Both the position numbers and the translations under genes were made by a program. A DNA stretch of 64,000 nt from Variovorax flavidus. Its GTDB lineage: Bacteria > Pseudomonadota > Gammaproteobacteria > Burkholderiales > Burkholderiaceae_C. The number at the start of each line of letters is the position of its first letter. The first letter of the stretch is position 1. Positions 55,797-64,000 of the stretch are shown piece after piece. The stretch lies in assembly GCF_030317145.1 (NCBI RefSeq), contig NZ_JASZYE010000001.1:558001-622000 (forward strand). Reading direction: 5' to 3'. The notes below the pieces were generated by a model. The model had not been told where the DNA came from, ran no database searches, and saw nothing but the letters and a program-made list of their open reading frames with translations.

Positions 55797-56921
55797 TCAC
55801 CAAGCCATCAGCGAGGTCTCGAGTGCCGCATCCGCGTAGTAAAGACGCACGCCGATTTGATAGTGCCGGCCCCTCTGCAGTCGCATGCTGACCTTCGCGT
55901 TGAGGTCGGTGCCGCTGTCGTCGGCGCCTGCGATCTGCACGTTCCCGGCGGGGGTGACCTCGAACAGCACAAGTACCGTATCGGAGGTTCCGAAAGTTCC
56001 GATGCTGTAAGTACGGGTGCGTGTCGGCACGAAGTCGAAGGTGCGTGTCTCCCCCGCTTTGAGCTTGAGCAGTTGCGATAGCCCGATCTTCAGCGTCGAG
56101 GTGCTTGGTGCCCGCACGCCGGGATAGGACTCGACCACCCAGGCCTTGTCGGCATAGGAGAGTCCCCCCTTGGGCGTGAGCCCGGCCGCGTACTTTGCGG
56201 GGGCTTCGATGAGCCCGGCGTCGAACTGGTATTCCATGACCGAATCCGGATCCCATGTCGTGCCCTTGATCTGCGAAGTGGGGATTTTGCGCAGGATGTT
56301 CCAGTCGATTTGCGACTGCTCCCAGTTGTTGGGCGGGCCGGAGAAATAAGCCAGCACGGCCGCCCGGTTCCAGGTGATTCCGGCGTTCGGGTTCTGATGC
56401 TCGTGTTCGAGGCCGATGGTGTGGCCGATCTCATGCAGTGCCGTGTCGTGCCCGTAGTCGGTCGTGAGCGGCCAGCCGAAATTCATCGTGCGTTCCTGCG
56501 GCGACTTGGTGCCCAGCACGTCGCGGCCGACATAGGACCATGAACCGTCCTGCTGGTCGAATCCGATCCGCACCATGGCGTCCTCCGCCGTATCCACCTT
56601 GCGAAAGCTGATGCCGATGCCCAGCTTGGCCCAGGCCTCGAACGCGTCGCTGACGACGCCGATGTCGGCAGTGTTGCCTTGCCATGCCGCGGGCACTGCA
56701 TCGCCGCGCTTGAAGCAGTAGTAGGTGAGTTGGGTGCCGTTCACCCACTTCTTGCTCGCGGACATGATGGCACTCGCGCGGCCTGGTGCCACGCTGGGGT
56801 CGAACTGGCGCAACGGTTGCGGCGGCTGCACGCAATAGCGGCGCGCACCAGAATTGCCGGCCTGCATGGATTTCCTGGCCGAGCCGGTGCCGGCGTTTTT
56901 TTTGCGTGGCGCGGTGGGCAT
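55797..56921 (-). CDS. Zinc metalloprotease (metzincin) with C-terminal PPC-like domain
   Basis: 374 residues. Metzincin zinc site His163-Glu164-x-x-His167-x-x-Gly170-x-x-His173 and a Met-turn candidate in SVMEY make it an M12/matrixin-like protease. The C-terminal stretch (about 285-374, FDFVPTRTRTYSIGTFG) resembles bacterial pre-peptidase C-terminal domains that are often found on secreted enzymes. No clear signal peptide, only a basic, Ala/Lys-rich N-terminus; if secreted, the route is non-classical. Confidence 0.85.
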   Translation of the reverse strand: MPTAPRKKNAGTGSARKSMQAGNSGARRYCVQPPQPLRQFDPSVAPGRASAIMSASKKWVNGTQLTYYCFKRGDAVPAAWQGNTADIGVVSDAFEAWAKLGIGISFRKVDTAEDAMVRIGFDQQDGSWSYVGRDVLGTKSPQERTMNFGWPLTTDYGHDTALHEIGHTIGLEHEHQNPNAGITWNRAAVLAYFSGPPNNWEQSQIDWNILRKIPTSQIKGTTWDPDSVMEYQFDAGLIEAPAKYAAGLTPKGGLSYADKAWVVESYPGVRAPSTSTLKIGLSQLLKLKAGETRTFDFVPTRTRTYSIGTFGTSDTVLVLFEVTPAGNVQIAGADDSGTDLNAKVSMRLQRGRHYQIGVRLYYADAALETSLMAW

Positions 56922-57032
56922 GTCAGTCTCCTCGGTGGTGTTTTCATGCTAGGCGCGGGGTCCGCGAAATCCATCTGCAAGATGGCCTAGGCTGGCGCGG
57001 GGCCGGGCCCGGCACCACCCTAAAATGCGCCG

Positions 57033-58850
57033 ATGGCCTATCTCGTGCTCGCTCGCAAACACCGCCCCAAAACCTTCAGCGAGATGGTGGGCCAAGAGCA
57101 TGTCGTCCAGGCGCTCGAAAACGCGCTCACCTCGCAACGGCTGCACCATGCCTATCTTTTCACCGGAACGCGCGGCGTCGGCAAGACGACGGTGTCGCGC
57201 ATCCTCGCGAAGTCGCTCAACTGCCAAGGGCCGGACGGGCAAGGGGGCATCACCGCCACGCCGTGCGGCATATGCCAGGCGTGCAGGGATATCGATGCCG
57301 GCCGCTTTGTCGACTACACCGAGCTGGACGCCGCATCGAACCGCGGTGTAGACGAGGTGCAGGCCCTGCTGGAGCAGGCGGTCTACAAGCCGGTGCAGGG
57401 CCGCTTCAAGGTCTTCATGATCGACGAAGTGCACATGCTGACGGGTCATGCGTTCAACGCCATGCTGAAGACGCTCGAAGAGCCGCCCGAATACCTCAAG
57501 TTCGTGCTGGCCACGACCGATCCGCAGAAGGTGCCGGTCACCGTGCTGTCGCGCTGCCTGCAGTTCAACCTGCGGCCCATGGCGCCCGAAACCGTTCTCG
57601 AACATCTCACGCGCGTGCTGCAGACGGAAACCGTGCCCGCGGAGCCGCTCGCGCTGCGCCTGATCGCACGAGCCGCGCGCGGGTCGATGCGCGATGCGCT
57701 GTCGCTGACCGACCAGGCGATCGCCTTCGGCAATGGCGAACTGCTGGAAAGCGGCGTGCGGCAGATGCTGGGCAGCGTCGATCGTGGACACGTGTATCGC
57801 CTCATCGAGGCCCTGTCGCAGGGCGACGGCAAGACGGTGGTCGACACCTCCGAGGGACTGCGCCGGGATGGCCTGTCGGCCGCGTCCACGCTCGAGGAAA
57901 TGACCACCGTGCTGCAAGCCATGGCGGTCATGCAAGCTGTGCCATCGCGCGCGGAGGCCGGCGGCAGTGCCGATCCCGACGCAGTTGAGACGGCGCGTCT
58001 TGCCGCATTGATGCCGGCGGACGAGACACAGTTGCTCTACAGCCTCTGCCTGCACGGCCGTGGCGAACTGGGCCTTGCGCCCGACGAGTATGCGGCGCTC
58101 ACGATGGTGTTGCTGCGCCTGCTGGCGTTCAAGCCCACCGGTGCGGCCGGCGAGGAAAAAAAAACTCTGAATGAAGCTCGGCGGCCCGTGGCGGAAGCGC
58201 CACGCGCCATTCCCGCCGACACGGTGCGGCCGCCCGCTGTGTCTGCCGACCCGATAGACCCGGTTGTCGCTTCGACGACGCCACCGGGGCATCGCTTGCC
58301 GGTCGTGGATGCGCCTTCGCTCACTGCTTCGGCACCGCCGAAGCCTGCGGCGGCGGCCGAAGCCGCGCCTGTTGCCACGCAGGTGGTTGCCATGCAGGTC
58401 CGCGTACAACCGCCGCCCGGGGCGCGCGAGGCCGAAGCCGTAGCGGCTTCGGCGCCGATCCAGCCGAGCGAGGAGGGCGATTTCTGGTATTCGACCGTGA
58501 CGCAATTGGTCGCGGCCGAGGCCATTGCGGCACTGTCGCGTGAACTCGCGCTGCAATCCCAACTGGTGGCGCGCGACGACGATCAATGGTTGCTGCGTAT
58601 CGAGCGGGAATCGCTCAACCAGACGAGCAGTCGGGAGAAGCTGCAGGCTGCGCTCGCAACCCTGGGCCATGGCGTGAAAATCGCCATCGAGATCGGCGCC
58701 GTCGTCGACAGCCCGGCACGCCGCAACAAGCAGGCGGCGGACGAGCGCCAGCGCGTGGCCGAGGAGGCGATCCGCAACGATCCCGAAGTGCAATCGATGA
58801 TGCGCGATTGGGACGCGCGGATTGTTCCGGGTACGCTGCGGCCCGCGTGA
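57033..58850 (+). CDS. dnaX: DNA polymerase III subunits tau and gamma
   Basis: 605 residues. AAA+ clamp-loader core with Walker A GTRGVGKTT (45-53), zinc module (CQGP...CGICQAC), Walker B VFMIDEVHML and SRC motif LSRCLQF; domain III to about 370; Pro/Ala-rich linker and polymerase/helicase-binding C-terminus (tau). A run of nine A (58156-58164) at codons 375-378 is a candidate slippage site: in the -1 frame a TGA follows at 58172-58174, giving a 380-residue gamma-like form. Starts the dnaX-ybaB-recR operon. Confidence 0.97.
   Translation: MAYLVLARKHRPKTFSEMVGQEHVVQALENALTSQRLHHAYLFTGTRGVGKTTVSRILAKSLNCQGPDGQGGITATPCGICQACRDIDAGRFVDYTELDAASNRGVDEVQALLEQAVYKPVQGRFKVFMIDEVHMLTGHAFNAMLKTLEEPPEYLKFVLATTDPQKVPVTVLSRCLQFNLRPMAPETVLEHLTRVLQTETVPAEPLALRLIARAARGSMRDALSLTDQAIAFGNGELLESGVRQMLGSVDRGHVYRLIEALSQGDGKTVVDTSEGLRRDGLSAASTLEEMTTVLQAMAVMQAVPSRAEAGGSADPDAVETARLAALMPADETQLLYSLCLHGRGELGLAPDEYAALTMVLLRLLAFKPTGAAGEEKKTLNEARRPVAEAPRAIPADTVRPPAVSADPIDPVVASTTPPGHRLPVVDAPSLTASAPPKPAAAAEAAPVATQVVAMQVRVQPPPGAREAEAVAASAPIQPSEEGDFWYSTVTQLVAAEAIAALSRELALQSQLVARDDDQWLLRIERESLNQTSSREKLQAALATLGHGVKIAIEIGAVVDSPARRNKQAADERQRVAEEAIRNDPEVQSMMRDWDARIVPGTLRPA
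58155..58204 (+). promoter_or_regulatory. Candidate dnaX frameshift/slippage element
   Basis: A9 tract (58156-58164), preceded directly by a GGCGAGG Shine-Dalgarno-like sequence and followed by a stem-loop with a perfect 7-bp stem and GAAG loop (58187-58204). The -1 frame stops at 58172. The layout resembles dnaX of E. coli (ribosomal frameshift) and Thermus (A9 transcript slippage). Confidence 0.55.
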
Positions 58851-58893
58851 GTTTTATTCATTCATTCTCAATTAACGATCGATAGGACCAACG

Positions 58894-59226
58894 ATGTTCA
58901 ACAAAGGACAACTGGCCGGCCTCATGAAGCAGGCGCAGGCAATGCAGGACAACCTCAAGAAGGCGCAGGAAGAACTGGCCACCATCGAGGTCGAAGGCGA
59001 ATCGGGCGCCGGCCTCGTGAAGGTCGTGATGACCTGCAAGCACGACGTCAAGCGCATCACGATCGACCCCAGTCTCCTGGCCGACGACAAGGACATGCTT
59101 GAGGACCTGGTGGCTGCCGCTTTCAACGCCGCGGTGCGCAAGGCAGAGGAAACCAGCGAGCAGAAGATGGGCAAGCTGACCGCAGGCATGCCTGGCCTTC
59201 CCCCCGGCATGAAGCTGCCGTTCTGA
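58894..59226 (+). CDS. YbaB/EbfC-family nucleoid-associated protein
   Basis: 110 residues with the typical opening ([28 protein letters not shown]), a helix-strand tweezer-like dimer fold, and [20 protein letters not shown]-binding protein found between dnaX and recR in most proteobacteria, as here. Confidence 0.95.
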   Translation: MFNKGQLAGLMKQAQAMQDNLKKAQEELATIEVEGESGAGLVKVVMTCKHDVKRITIDPSLLADDKDMLEDLVAAAFNAAVRKAEETSEQKMGKLTAGMPGLPPGMKLPF

Positions 59227-59243
59227 AGCGCCGTCAGGCCTGA

Positions 59244-59834
59244 ATGGCAGATTCCAGCTCGCTCGATGCGCTGGTCGAAGCATTGCGGCGCCTGCCCGGC
59301 GTCGGTGCGAAATCGGCCTCGCGCATGGCCTTCCATTTGCTGCAACACGACCGCGCTGGCACGCAGATGCTGGCGCGCGCTCTGGAGCAGGCGGCAACCA
59401 ATGTGCGGCATTGCGAGCGCTGCAACACCTTCACCGAAGCCGCGATCTGCAGCGTGTGCCAGGACGCGCGCCGTGACGGCACCAAGCTCTGCGTGGTCGA
59501 GACCCCGGCCGACCAGGCTGCGCTCGAGCGCACCGGCGCGTTTCGTGGCTACTACTTCGTGCTCATGGGAAAGCTCAGTCCGCTCGACGGCATCGGGCCG
59601 AAGGACATCGGCCTCGCGAAGCTGTTCGAGCGTGCGCTCGACGGCACGGTCAGCGAAGTGATCCTCGCCACCAACTTCACCGCCGAGGGCGAAGCCACGG
59701 CCCATGTGATCGGCGAGGCACTCAAGCAGCGCGGCCTCACCGTGACCCGGCTGGCGCGCGGCGTTCCAGCCGGCAGCGAACTCGAATATGTCGATCTGGG
59801 CACCATTGCGCACGCGCTGGTCGATCGGCGTTGA
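59244..59834 (+). CDS. recR: Recombination mediator protein RecR
   Basis: 196 residues: helix-hairpin-helix ([20 protein letters not shown]), a four-cysteine zinc finger (CERC...CSVC), a Toprim domain ([16 protein letters not shown]) and a C-terminal Walker B-like region. Works with RecO and RecF to load RecA. Lies 17 bp after ybaB. Confidence 0.97.
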   Translation: MADSSSLDALVEALRRLPGVGAKSASRMAFHLLQHDRAGTQMLARALEQAATNVRHCERCNTFTEAAICSVCQDARRDGTKLCVVETPADQAALERTGAFRGYYFVLMGKLSPLDGIGPKDIGLAKLFERALDGTVSEVILATNFTAEGEATAHVIGEALKQRGLTVTRLARGVPAGSELEYVDLGTIAHALVDRR

Positions 59835-59858
59835 TCGGTATCCCAGCGAGGAGACATC

Positions 59859-60251
59859 ATGCATCTGCCACCCCTGACATGGGCCTACTGGTGCGTACTC
59901 ATCGCGACATTGCTGCCCTATGCGTCGTCGTACATCGCGAAGGCCGGCGCCTTCAGCCTGAGCGACAACGAGAGGCCGCGCGAGTGGGGTGGGCGCCAGT
60001 CCGGCTGGCGTGCACGCGCCTATGCCTCGCAGGCGAACGGCTTCGAAGGGCTGCCGTTCTTCATCGGTGCGGTCATCATCGCGCACCAACTCGGCGCCGC
60101 GCAGGACGACATCGATCTGCTCGCCGCGGCCTACGTGGTGCTTCGCATCCTCTACATCGCGCTCTATATCGCTGGCATCGGGGCCGCACGAAGCGCGGTC
60201 TGGACACTCGCATTCCTCGTCAATATCGCGCTGCTGTTCGCAGGGCGATAG
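59859..60251 (+). CDS. MAPEG-family membrane protein
   Basis: 130 residues with four predicted membrane helices and the MAPEG pattern (ERPREW, AYASQANGFEGLPFFIGAVIIA). Bacterial members are small glutathione- or lipid-related membrane proteins; the reaction here is unknown. GAGGAGA ribosome site; probably co-transcribed after recR. Confidence 0.88.
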   Translation: MHLPPLTWAYWCVLIATLLPYASSYIAKAGAFSLSDNERPREWGGRQSGWRARAYASQANGFEGLPFFIGAVIIAHQLGAAQDDIDLLAAAYVVLRILYIALYIAGIGAARSAVWTLAFLVNIALLFAGR

Positions 60252-60363
60252 AGGTCTTCATGTTTACGTAAAAACCCGCACGGGATGTTCCCGATGCAGG
60301 CGTAGAAGTGCGCCCCTAAGCTCGATTCGAATTACTCGAACAAAGGGCCTGCGGGCGTTACTC

Positions 60364-61398
60364 ATGCTCAATCGCCGTACCTTCACCGTTGCAGCAGCGC
60401 TGGGAGCCGCCGCCATCGGGGCGCCTCTGGTCTATGGGCAGCCGAAGCTGGAAAAGTCCAAGGTATCGATTGCAGTTGGCGGCAAGGCGGCTTTCTATTA
60501 CCTGCCGCTCACCATCTCCGAACAGCTGGGTTACTTCAAGGATGAGGGACTCGATGTCGAGATCTCCGATTTCGCCGGTGGCGCGCGCGCGCTGCAGGCG
60601 GTCGTGGGCGGTTCGGCCGACGTCTGCTCGGGTGCCTTCGAACACACCATCAATCTCCAGGCGAAGAACCAGTACTTCCAGGCCTTCGTGCTCCAGGGCC
60701 GCGCACCGCAGATCGCGATCGGCGTGTCCACGAAGAACATGCCGGGCTACATGAGCATTGCCGATCTCAAGGGCAAGAAGATCGGCGTCTCGGCACCCGG
60801 CTCGTCGACCAACATGGTCGCCAACCTCGTGCTCTCGCGCGGCGGCCTGAAGGCGAGCGACGTGAGCTACATCGGCGTCGGCGTTGCCGCCGGCGCGTTG
60901 ACGGCGCTGCGCTCGGGGCAGATCGATGCGATCAGCAACACCGATCCCGTGATGACCATGCTCGAGCAGAAGGGCGACGTGAAGATCATCAGCGACACCC
61001 GCACGCTCAAGGGCACGCAGGAAGTGTTCGGCGGCCTCATGCCGGCTGCGTGTCTCTATGCGTCCTCGGAATTCATCCAGAAGCATCCCAACACCTGCCA
61101 GGCCATGGCCAATGCCATCGTGCACGGTCTCAAGTGGCTTCAGACGGCGGGGCCCGGCGACATCATCAAGACGGTGCCGGAGACCTACCTGCTGGGCGAT
61201 CGTGCCCTGTACCTTGCTTCCTTCGACAAGGTGCGCGAAGCGATCGCGACCGACGGGCTCGTTCCTTCCGAGGGCCCGAAGACCGCGCTCACCGCGATCG
61301 CGAGCTTCGATCCGACGGTCAAGCCCGACAAGATCGATCTGTCGAAGCTCTACACCAACGATTTTGCGCGCCGCGCCAAGGACAGGTTCAAAGCCTGA
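60364..61398 (+). CDS. NMT1/THI5-type ABC transporter substrate-binding protein
   Basis: 344 residues from ATG 60364; N-terminal RRTFTVAAALGAAAIG is a twin-arginine-like signal. Mature protein has SsuA/TauA-like features (YYLPLTISEQLGYFKDEGLDVEISDFAGG; VGGSADVCSGAFEH). The ligand could be a sulfonate, nitrate/pyrimidine-like compound or aromatic acid. A terminator follows directly, then the ATPase and permease genes of the same importer. Confidence 0.88.
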   Translation: MLNRRTFTVAAALGAAAIGAPLVYGQPKLEKSKVSIAVGGKAAFYYLPLTISEQLGYFKDEGLDVEISDFAGGARALQAVVGGSADVCSGAFEHTINLQAKNQYFQAFVLQGRAPQIAIGVSTKNMPGYMSIADLKGKKIGVSAPGSSTNMVANLVLSRGGLKASDVSYIGVGVAAGALTALRSGQIDAISNTDPVMTMLEQKGDVKIISDTRTLKGTQEVFGGLMPAACLYASSEFIQKHPNTCQAMANAIVHGLKWLQTAGPGDIIKTVPETYLLGDRALYLASFDKVREAIATDGLVPSEGPKTALTAIASFDPTVKPDKIDLSKLYTNDFARRAKDRFKA

Positions 61399-61412
61399 CC
61401 TCGACGTCCCGC

Positions 61413-61436
61413 AACCCGGCTCCGGCCGGGTTTTTT
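61413..61436 (+). terminator. Rho-independent terminator inside the ABC operon
   Basis: AACCCGGC-TCCG-GCCGGGTT with six T at the end, 14 bp after the binding-protein stop and 11 bp before the ATPase start. It should reduce, not abolish, transcription of the ATPase and permease, giving excess binding protein. Confidence 0.85.
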
Positions 61437-61447
61437 CTTGCAGACCC

Positions 61448-62263
61448 ATGGCCGACTACGCGCTCGAACTTCTCGATATCAGTTGCACCTTCCGCTCGAA
61501 GGACGATCAGAGCCAGCGCTACACCGCGGTTGCCGGCACCACGCTGCGCATCCGCGGCGGCGAATTCGTGTCAGTGGTCGGACCCACAGGCTGCGGCAAG
61601 TCGACGCTTCTCAATGTGGGCGCGGGATTGCTGGAGCCATCGTCGGGCGCGGTCAAGGTATTCGGGCAACCGCTGGCAGGCATCAATACGCGCGCGGGCT
61701 ACATGTTCCAGTCAGAGGCCCTGATGCCATGGCGCAGCGCGCTCGACAACGTCATGGTGGGTCTGCAGTACCGCGGCGTGGCCGAAGCGCAGGCGCGCAC
61801 ACAGGCGGAAGAATGGCTGGCCCGCGTCGGGCTCAGCGGCTTCGGCGACCGCTATCCGCATCAGCTCTCGGGCGGCATGCGCAAGCGCACGGCGCTCGCG
61901 CAGGTGCTGGCGCTCGATCCCGACATCATCCTCATGGACGAACCCTTCAGCGCGCTCGACATCCAGACGCGGCAGCTGATGGAAAACGAGGTGCTGGATC
62001 TTTGGGCCGCGAAGAAGAAGGCGGTGCTGTTCATCACGCACGATCTCGACGAGGCGATCGCCATGAGCGACCGCGTGGTGGTCCTCTCGGCTGGCCCGGC
62101 GACCCATCCGATCGGGGAGTTCACCATCGACCTTGCACGGCCGCGCGACGTGGCCGAGGTTCGCACGCACCCGCGCTTCGTCGAACTGCATACACAGATA
62201 TGGAACGTCCTGCGCGACGAGGTCTTGAAGGGATATGCGCAGCAACTCAGGAAGGCGGCTTGA
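61448..62263 (+). CDS. ABC transporter ATP-binding protein (SsuB/TauB type)
   Basis: 271 residues from ATG 61448. Walker A GPTGCGKST, Q-loop YMFQSEALMPWRS, signature LSGGMRKRTALAQ and Walker B IILMDEPFSALD, H-loop FITHDLDEAI. Partner of the binding protein upstream and the permease that starts 1 bp after its stop. Begins just after a terminator, so its expression depends on readthrough or its own promoter. Confidence 0.92.
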   Translation: MADYALELLDISCTFRSKDDQSQRYTAVAGTTLRIRGGEFVSVVGPTGCGKSTLLNVGAGLLEPSSGAVKVFGQPLAGINTRAGYMFQSEALMPWRSALDNVMVGLQYRGVAEAQARTQAEEWLARVGLSGFGDRYPHQLSGGMRKRTALAQVLALDPDIILMDEPFSALDIQTRQLMENEVLDLWAAKKKAVLFITHDLDEAIAMSDRVVVLSAGPATHPIGEFTIDLARPRDVAEVRTHPRFVELHTQIWNVLRDEVLKGYAQQLRKAA

Positions 62264-62264
62264 G

Positions 62265-63098
62265 ATGAGCATTCGGCCAAGCGAAGGCAATGCGCGCTTC
62301 TGGCAGATCACCGTGCTGGTCGTGCTGCTGGTGGCCTGGCACCTGGCATCCCGCAACCAGCAGTTCGCGTTCTTCCTCGGCGAGCCGATCCAGGTGGCGG
62401 GGCGGATCTGGAGTTGGTTCATGCCGGTGGCGATCCCTCCGAATCCGCTGTTTCCCGACGGCCTGCCGGGCAACGCCGACATCTATCGCCACCTCGGCAC
62501 CACGCTGCTCGAAACCGTGCTGGCCTTCGTGATCGGCACGCTGTTGGGGCTCGCCTGCGGCCTCTGGCTCGCATTGGCGCCGACCGCGAGCCTGGTCTTC
62601 GATCCCTACATCAAGGCTGCGAATTCGATGCCACGCGTGATCCTTGCGCCGATCTTCGCGCTGTGGTTCGGCCTGGGCATCTGGAGCAAGGTGGCGCTCG
62701 CGGTCACGCTGGTGTTCTTCATCGTGTTCTTCAACGTGTACCAGGGTGTGCGCGAAGTGAGCCCGGTGGTATTGGCGAATGCACGCATGCTCGGCGCGAA
62801 CCAGCGACAGTTGCTGCGCACGGTGTACCTGCCGAGTGCAACCAGCTGGGTCTTCTCGAGCCTGCACACCTCGGTCGGCCTGGCCTTCGTAGGTGCGGTG
62901 GTAGGCGAGTACCTCGGGTCGGCACGCGGCGTCGGCTATCTGATCCTGCAGGCGGAAGGCACCTTCGACGTCAACACCGTGTTCGCGGGCATCGTGGTGC
63001 TGACGGCGTTTGCGCTGCTGCTCGACGGCATCGTCGGCGTGCTCGAAAAGCGCCTCATGAAGTGGCAGCCGCGCAGCGGCGAAACCGAAAAGCTCTGA
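62265..63098 (+). CDS. ABC transporter permease (SsuC/TauC type)
   Basis: 277 residues from ATG 62265 (GGAAGG upstream), six membrane spans and the permease loop (VVLANARMLGANQRQLLRTVYLPSA). Completes the NMT1-type importer with the two genes before it. Confidence 0.92.
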   Translation: MSIRPSEGNARFWQITVLVVLLVAWHLASRNQQFAFFLGEPIQVAGRIWSWFMPVAIPPNPLFPDGLPGNADIYRHLGTTLLETVLAFVIGTLLGLACGLWLALAPTASLVFDPYIKAANSMPRVILAPIFALWFGLGIWSKVALAVTLVFFIVFFNVYQGVREVSPVVLANARMLGANQRQLLRTVYLPSATSWVFSSLHTSVGLAFVGAVVGEYLGSARGVGYLILQAEGTFDVNTVFAGIVVLTAFALLLDGIVGVLEKRLMKWQPRSGETEKL

Positions 63099-63130
63099 CG
63101 CCGACGCCAGGCGCCGGCCGGAGCTTTCTG

Positions 63131-64000
63131 TCAGCGCTTCTTCTTCGACGGCGTGCCGCCACGCTGTTCGCGCACGACGTTGGTGGACGAACTCTTGGAT
63201 ACCTTTGCGGGCGTGCTCTTCGACACGAGGCTCGTGCTCTTGAGGACCGGTGCGCCATGCGCGCGCGTCGCACCCGTGCCGACGCTCACCGAGCGCGCGG
63301 CCTTGACCGGCAGGTACACCACGACGTTGAAGCCCTTCTGGAAGGAATGGGTCGGCTTGACGTCATTCCATTCGGCGACGCTCGCCGGGCTCAGCTTGTA
63401 GCGGCGGGCGATGCTCGCGACGCTGTCCGTGCGCCCGGCCTTCACCACGGTGCGGCGTGTGACGATTTCAGGCTGGAAGCTCAACTGTCCGGTGTCGGCA
63501 ACCAGCGCCGCCACGTCTTCCTGCACGCGCGCACTGCGCGGCACGATGAGCGTCGAGCCCGCCTTGATGAGCATCCGGGGCGGCACGCTGTTGATCGCGC
63601 GCAGGTCGGCTTCGCTCATGCCGGAGCGTTGGGCCGCGTCGGCCACGGTCATGGTCGAGGGCACAGTCCAGGCGGTCCAGCTGGCGTACTGTCCTTGCGC
63701 GTAGGCCTCGAAGTTGCGTTGGAAGACGGCTGCGTTGTCCCACGGCAGCAGGATCTCGGGTGTGCCTGCGGCGAGCAGCACCGGCTTGTGCGCCGAGGGG
63801 TTGAGCGCGCGGAAATCCTCGATCTTCACGTCCGCCAGCTTGGCTGCCAGCGCCACGTCGAGATCGCGCTTGAGCGCGACGGTCTGGAAATAGGGGTGGT
63901 TGGCGATCAGCGGCAGATCGGCGTTATAGCGCTCGGGATTCGCGACGATGTTCTTGACCGCCTGCAGTTTGGGCACGTACATCCGCGTTTCGGCGGGCAT
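63131..64000 (-). CDS. mltD: MltD-like membrane-bound lytic murein transglycosylase, C-terminal part
   Basis: The frame is open to the right edge, so the gene's 5' part, including the catalytic Glu, is outside. The visible 289 residues begin with the MPAETRMYVPKLQAVKNIVANPERY segment that ends the transglycosylase domain of MltD, followed by two LysM-like peptidoglycan-binding repeats (WTVPSTMTVADAAQRSGMS; RTVVKAGRTDSVASIARRYKL) and a basic, Ser/Lys-rich tail. It cleaves peptidoglycan strands at the outer membrane. Confidence 0.88.
   Translation of the reverse strand: MPAETRMYVPKLQAVKNIVANPERYNADLPLIANHPYFQTVALKRDLDVALAAKLADVKIEDFRALNPSAHKPVLLAAGTPEILLPWDNAAVFQRNFEAYAQGQYASWTAWTVPSTMTVADAAQRSGMSEADLRAINSVPPRMLIKAGSTLIVPRSARVQEDVAALVADTGQLSFQPEIVTRRTVVKAGRTDSVASIARRYKLSPASVAEWNDVKPTHSFQKGFNVVVYLPVKAARSVSVGTGATRAHGAPVLKSTSLVSKSTPAKVSKSSSTNVVREQRGGTPSKKKR

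Overview
The window is GC-rich, with dense genes, short gaps and many ATGA-type start/stop overlaps. Gene content and order (trxA-rho-rpmE2, AddAB-like nuclease pair, pst-pho operon with ppk1/ppx, 4.5S RNA near dnaX-ybaB-recR) point to a betaproteobacterium of the order Burkholderiales, most like Comamonadaceae (for example Variovorax). This assignment is by recognition of the proteins, not by a search.

Left part (1-23.1 kb): a PQQ/lanthanide alcohol-oxidation island. After the tail of a molybdopterin hydroxylase (1-1941), a minus-strand operon carries xoxF (lanthanide-type methanol dehydrogenase, with the Asp-x-Asp metal signature), a c-type cytochrome (xoxG-like), a xoxJ-like binding protein and two exported proteins of unknown function. 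Divergently, a long plus-strand operon encodes the PQQ-associated ABC system (ATPase, YVTN propeller, binding protein, permease), a Bug-type binding protein and a complete mxaR-S-A-C-K-L-like maturation set, with no mxaF/mxaI in view. Next come an S9 peptidase, a NarL-type two-component system and a TonB-dependent receptor that is a candidate for metal(lophore) uptake.

Middle (23.2-30.6 kb): an ADP-forming acyl-CoA synthetase fused to a GNAT domain, a gap with a candidate small RNA, a DUF3606 protein, tRNA-Pro, a glutathione S-transferase, a ZnF-UBP protein paired with a cNMP-domain/thioredoxin-reductase-like flavoprotein, and an OlsB-like N-acyltransferase.

Phosphate region (30.6-41.7 kb): ppk1, sixA, ppx (opposite strand), pstSCAB, phoU, phoB, phoR. 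Pho boxes with 11-bp periodicity precede ppk1 and pstS, and a third points toward ppx, so polyphosphate turnover and phosphate uptake look like one PhoB regulon.

Right part (41.7-64 kb): MATE exporter, ArnT-like membrane protein, rpmE2, a Gfo/Idh/MocA oxidoreductase, rho with a pyrimidine-rich leader, trxA, AddB-like and AddA-like recombination proteins, a HI0933-family flavoprotein, a strong LexA box with a 61-codon ORF, 4.5S RNA (ffs), a zinc metalloprotease, dnaX (with an A9 slippage site), ybaB, recR, a MAPEG protein, an NMT1-type ABC importer, and the C-terminal part of an MltD-like transglycosylase that runs off the right end.
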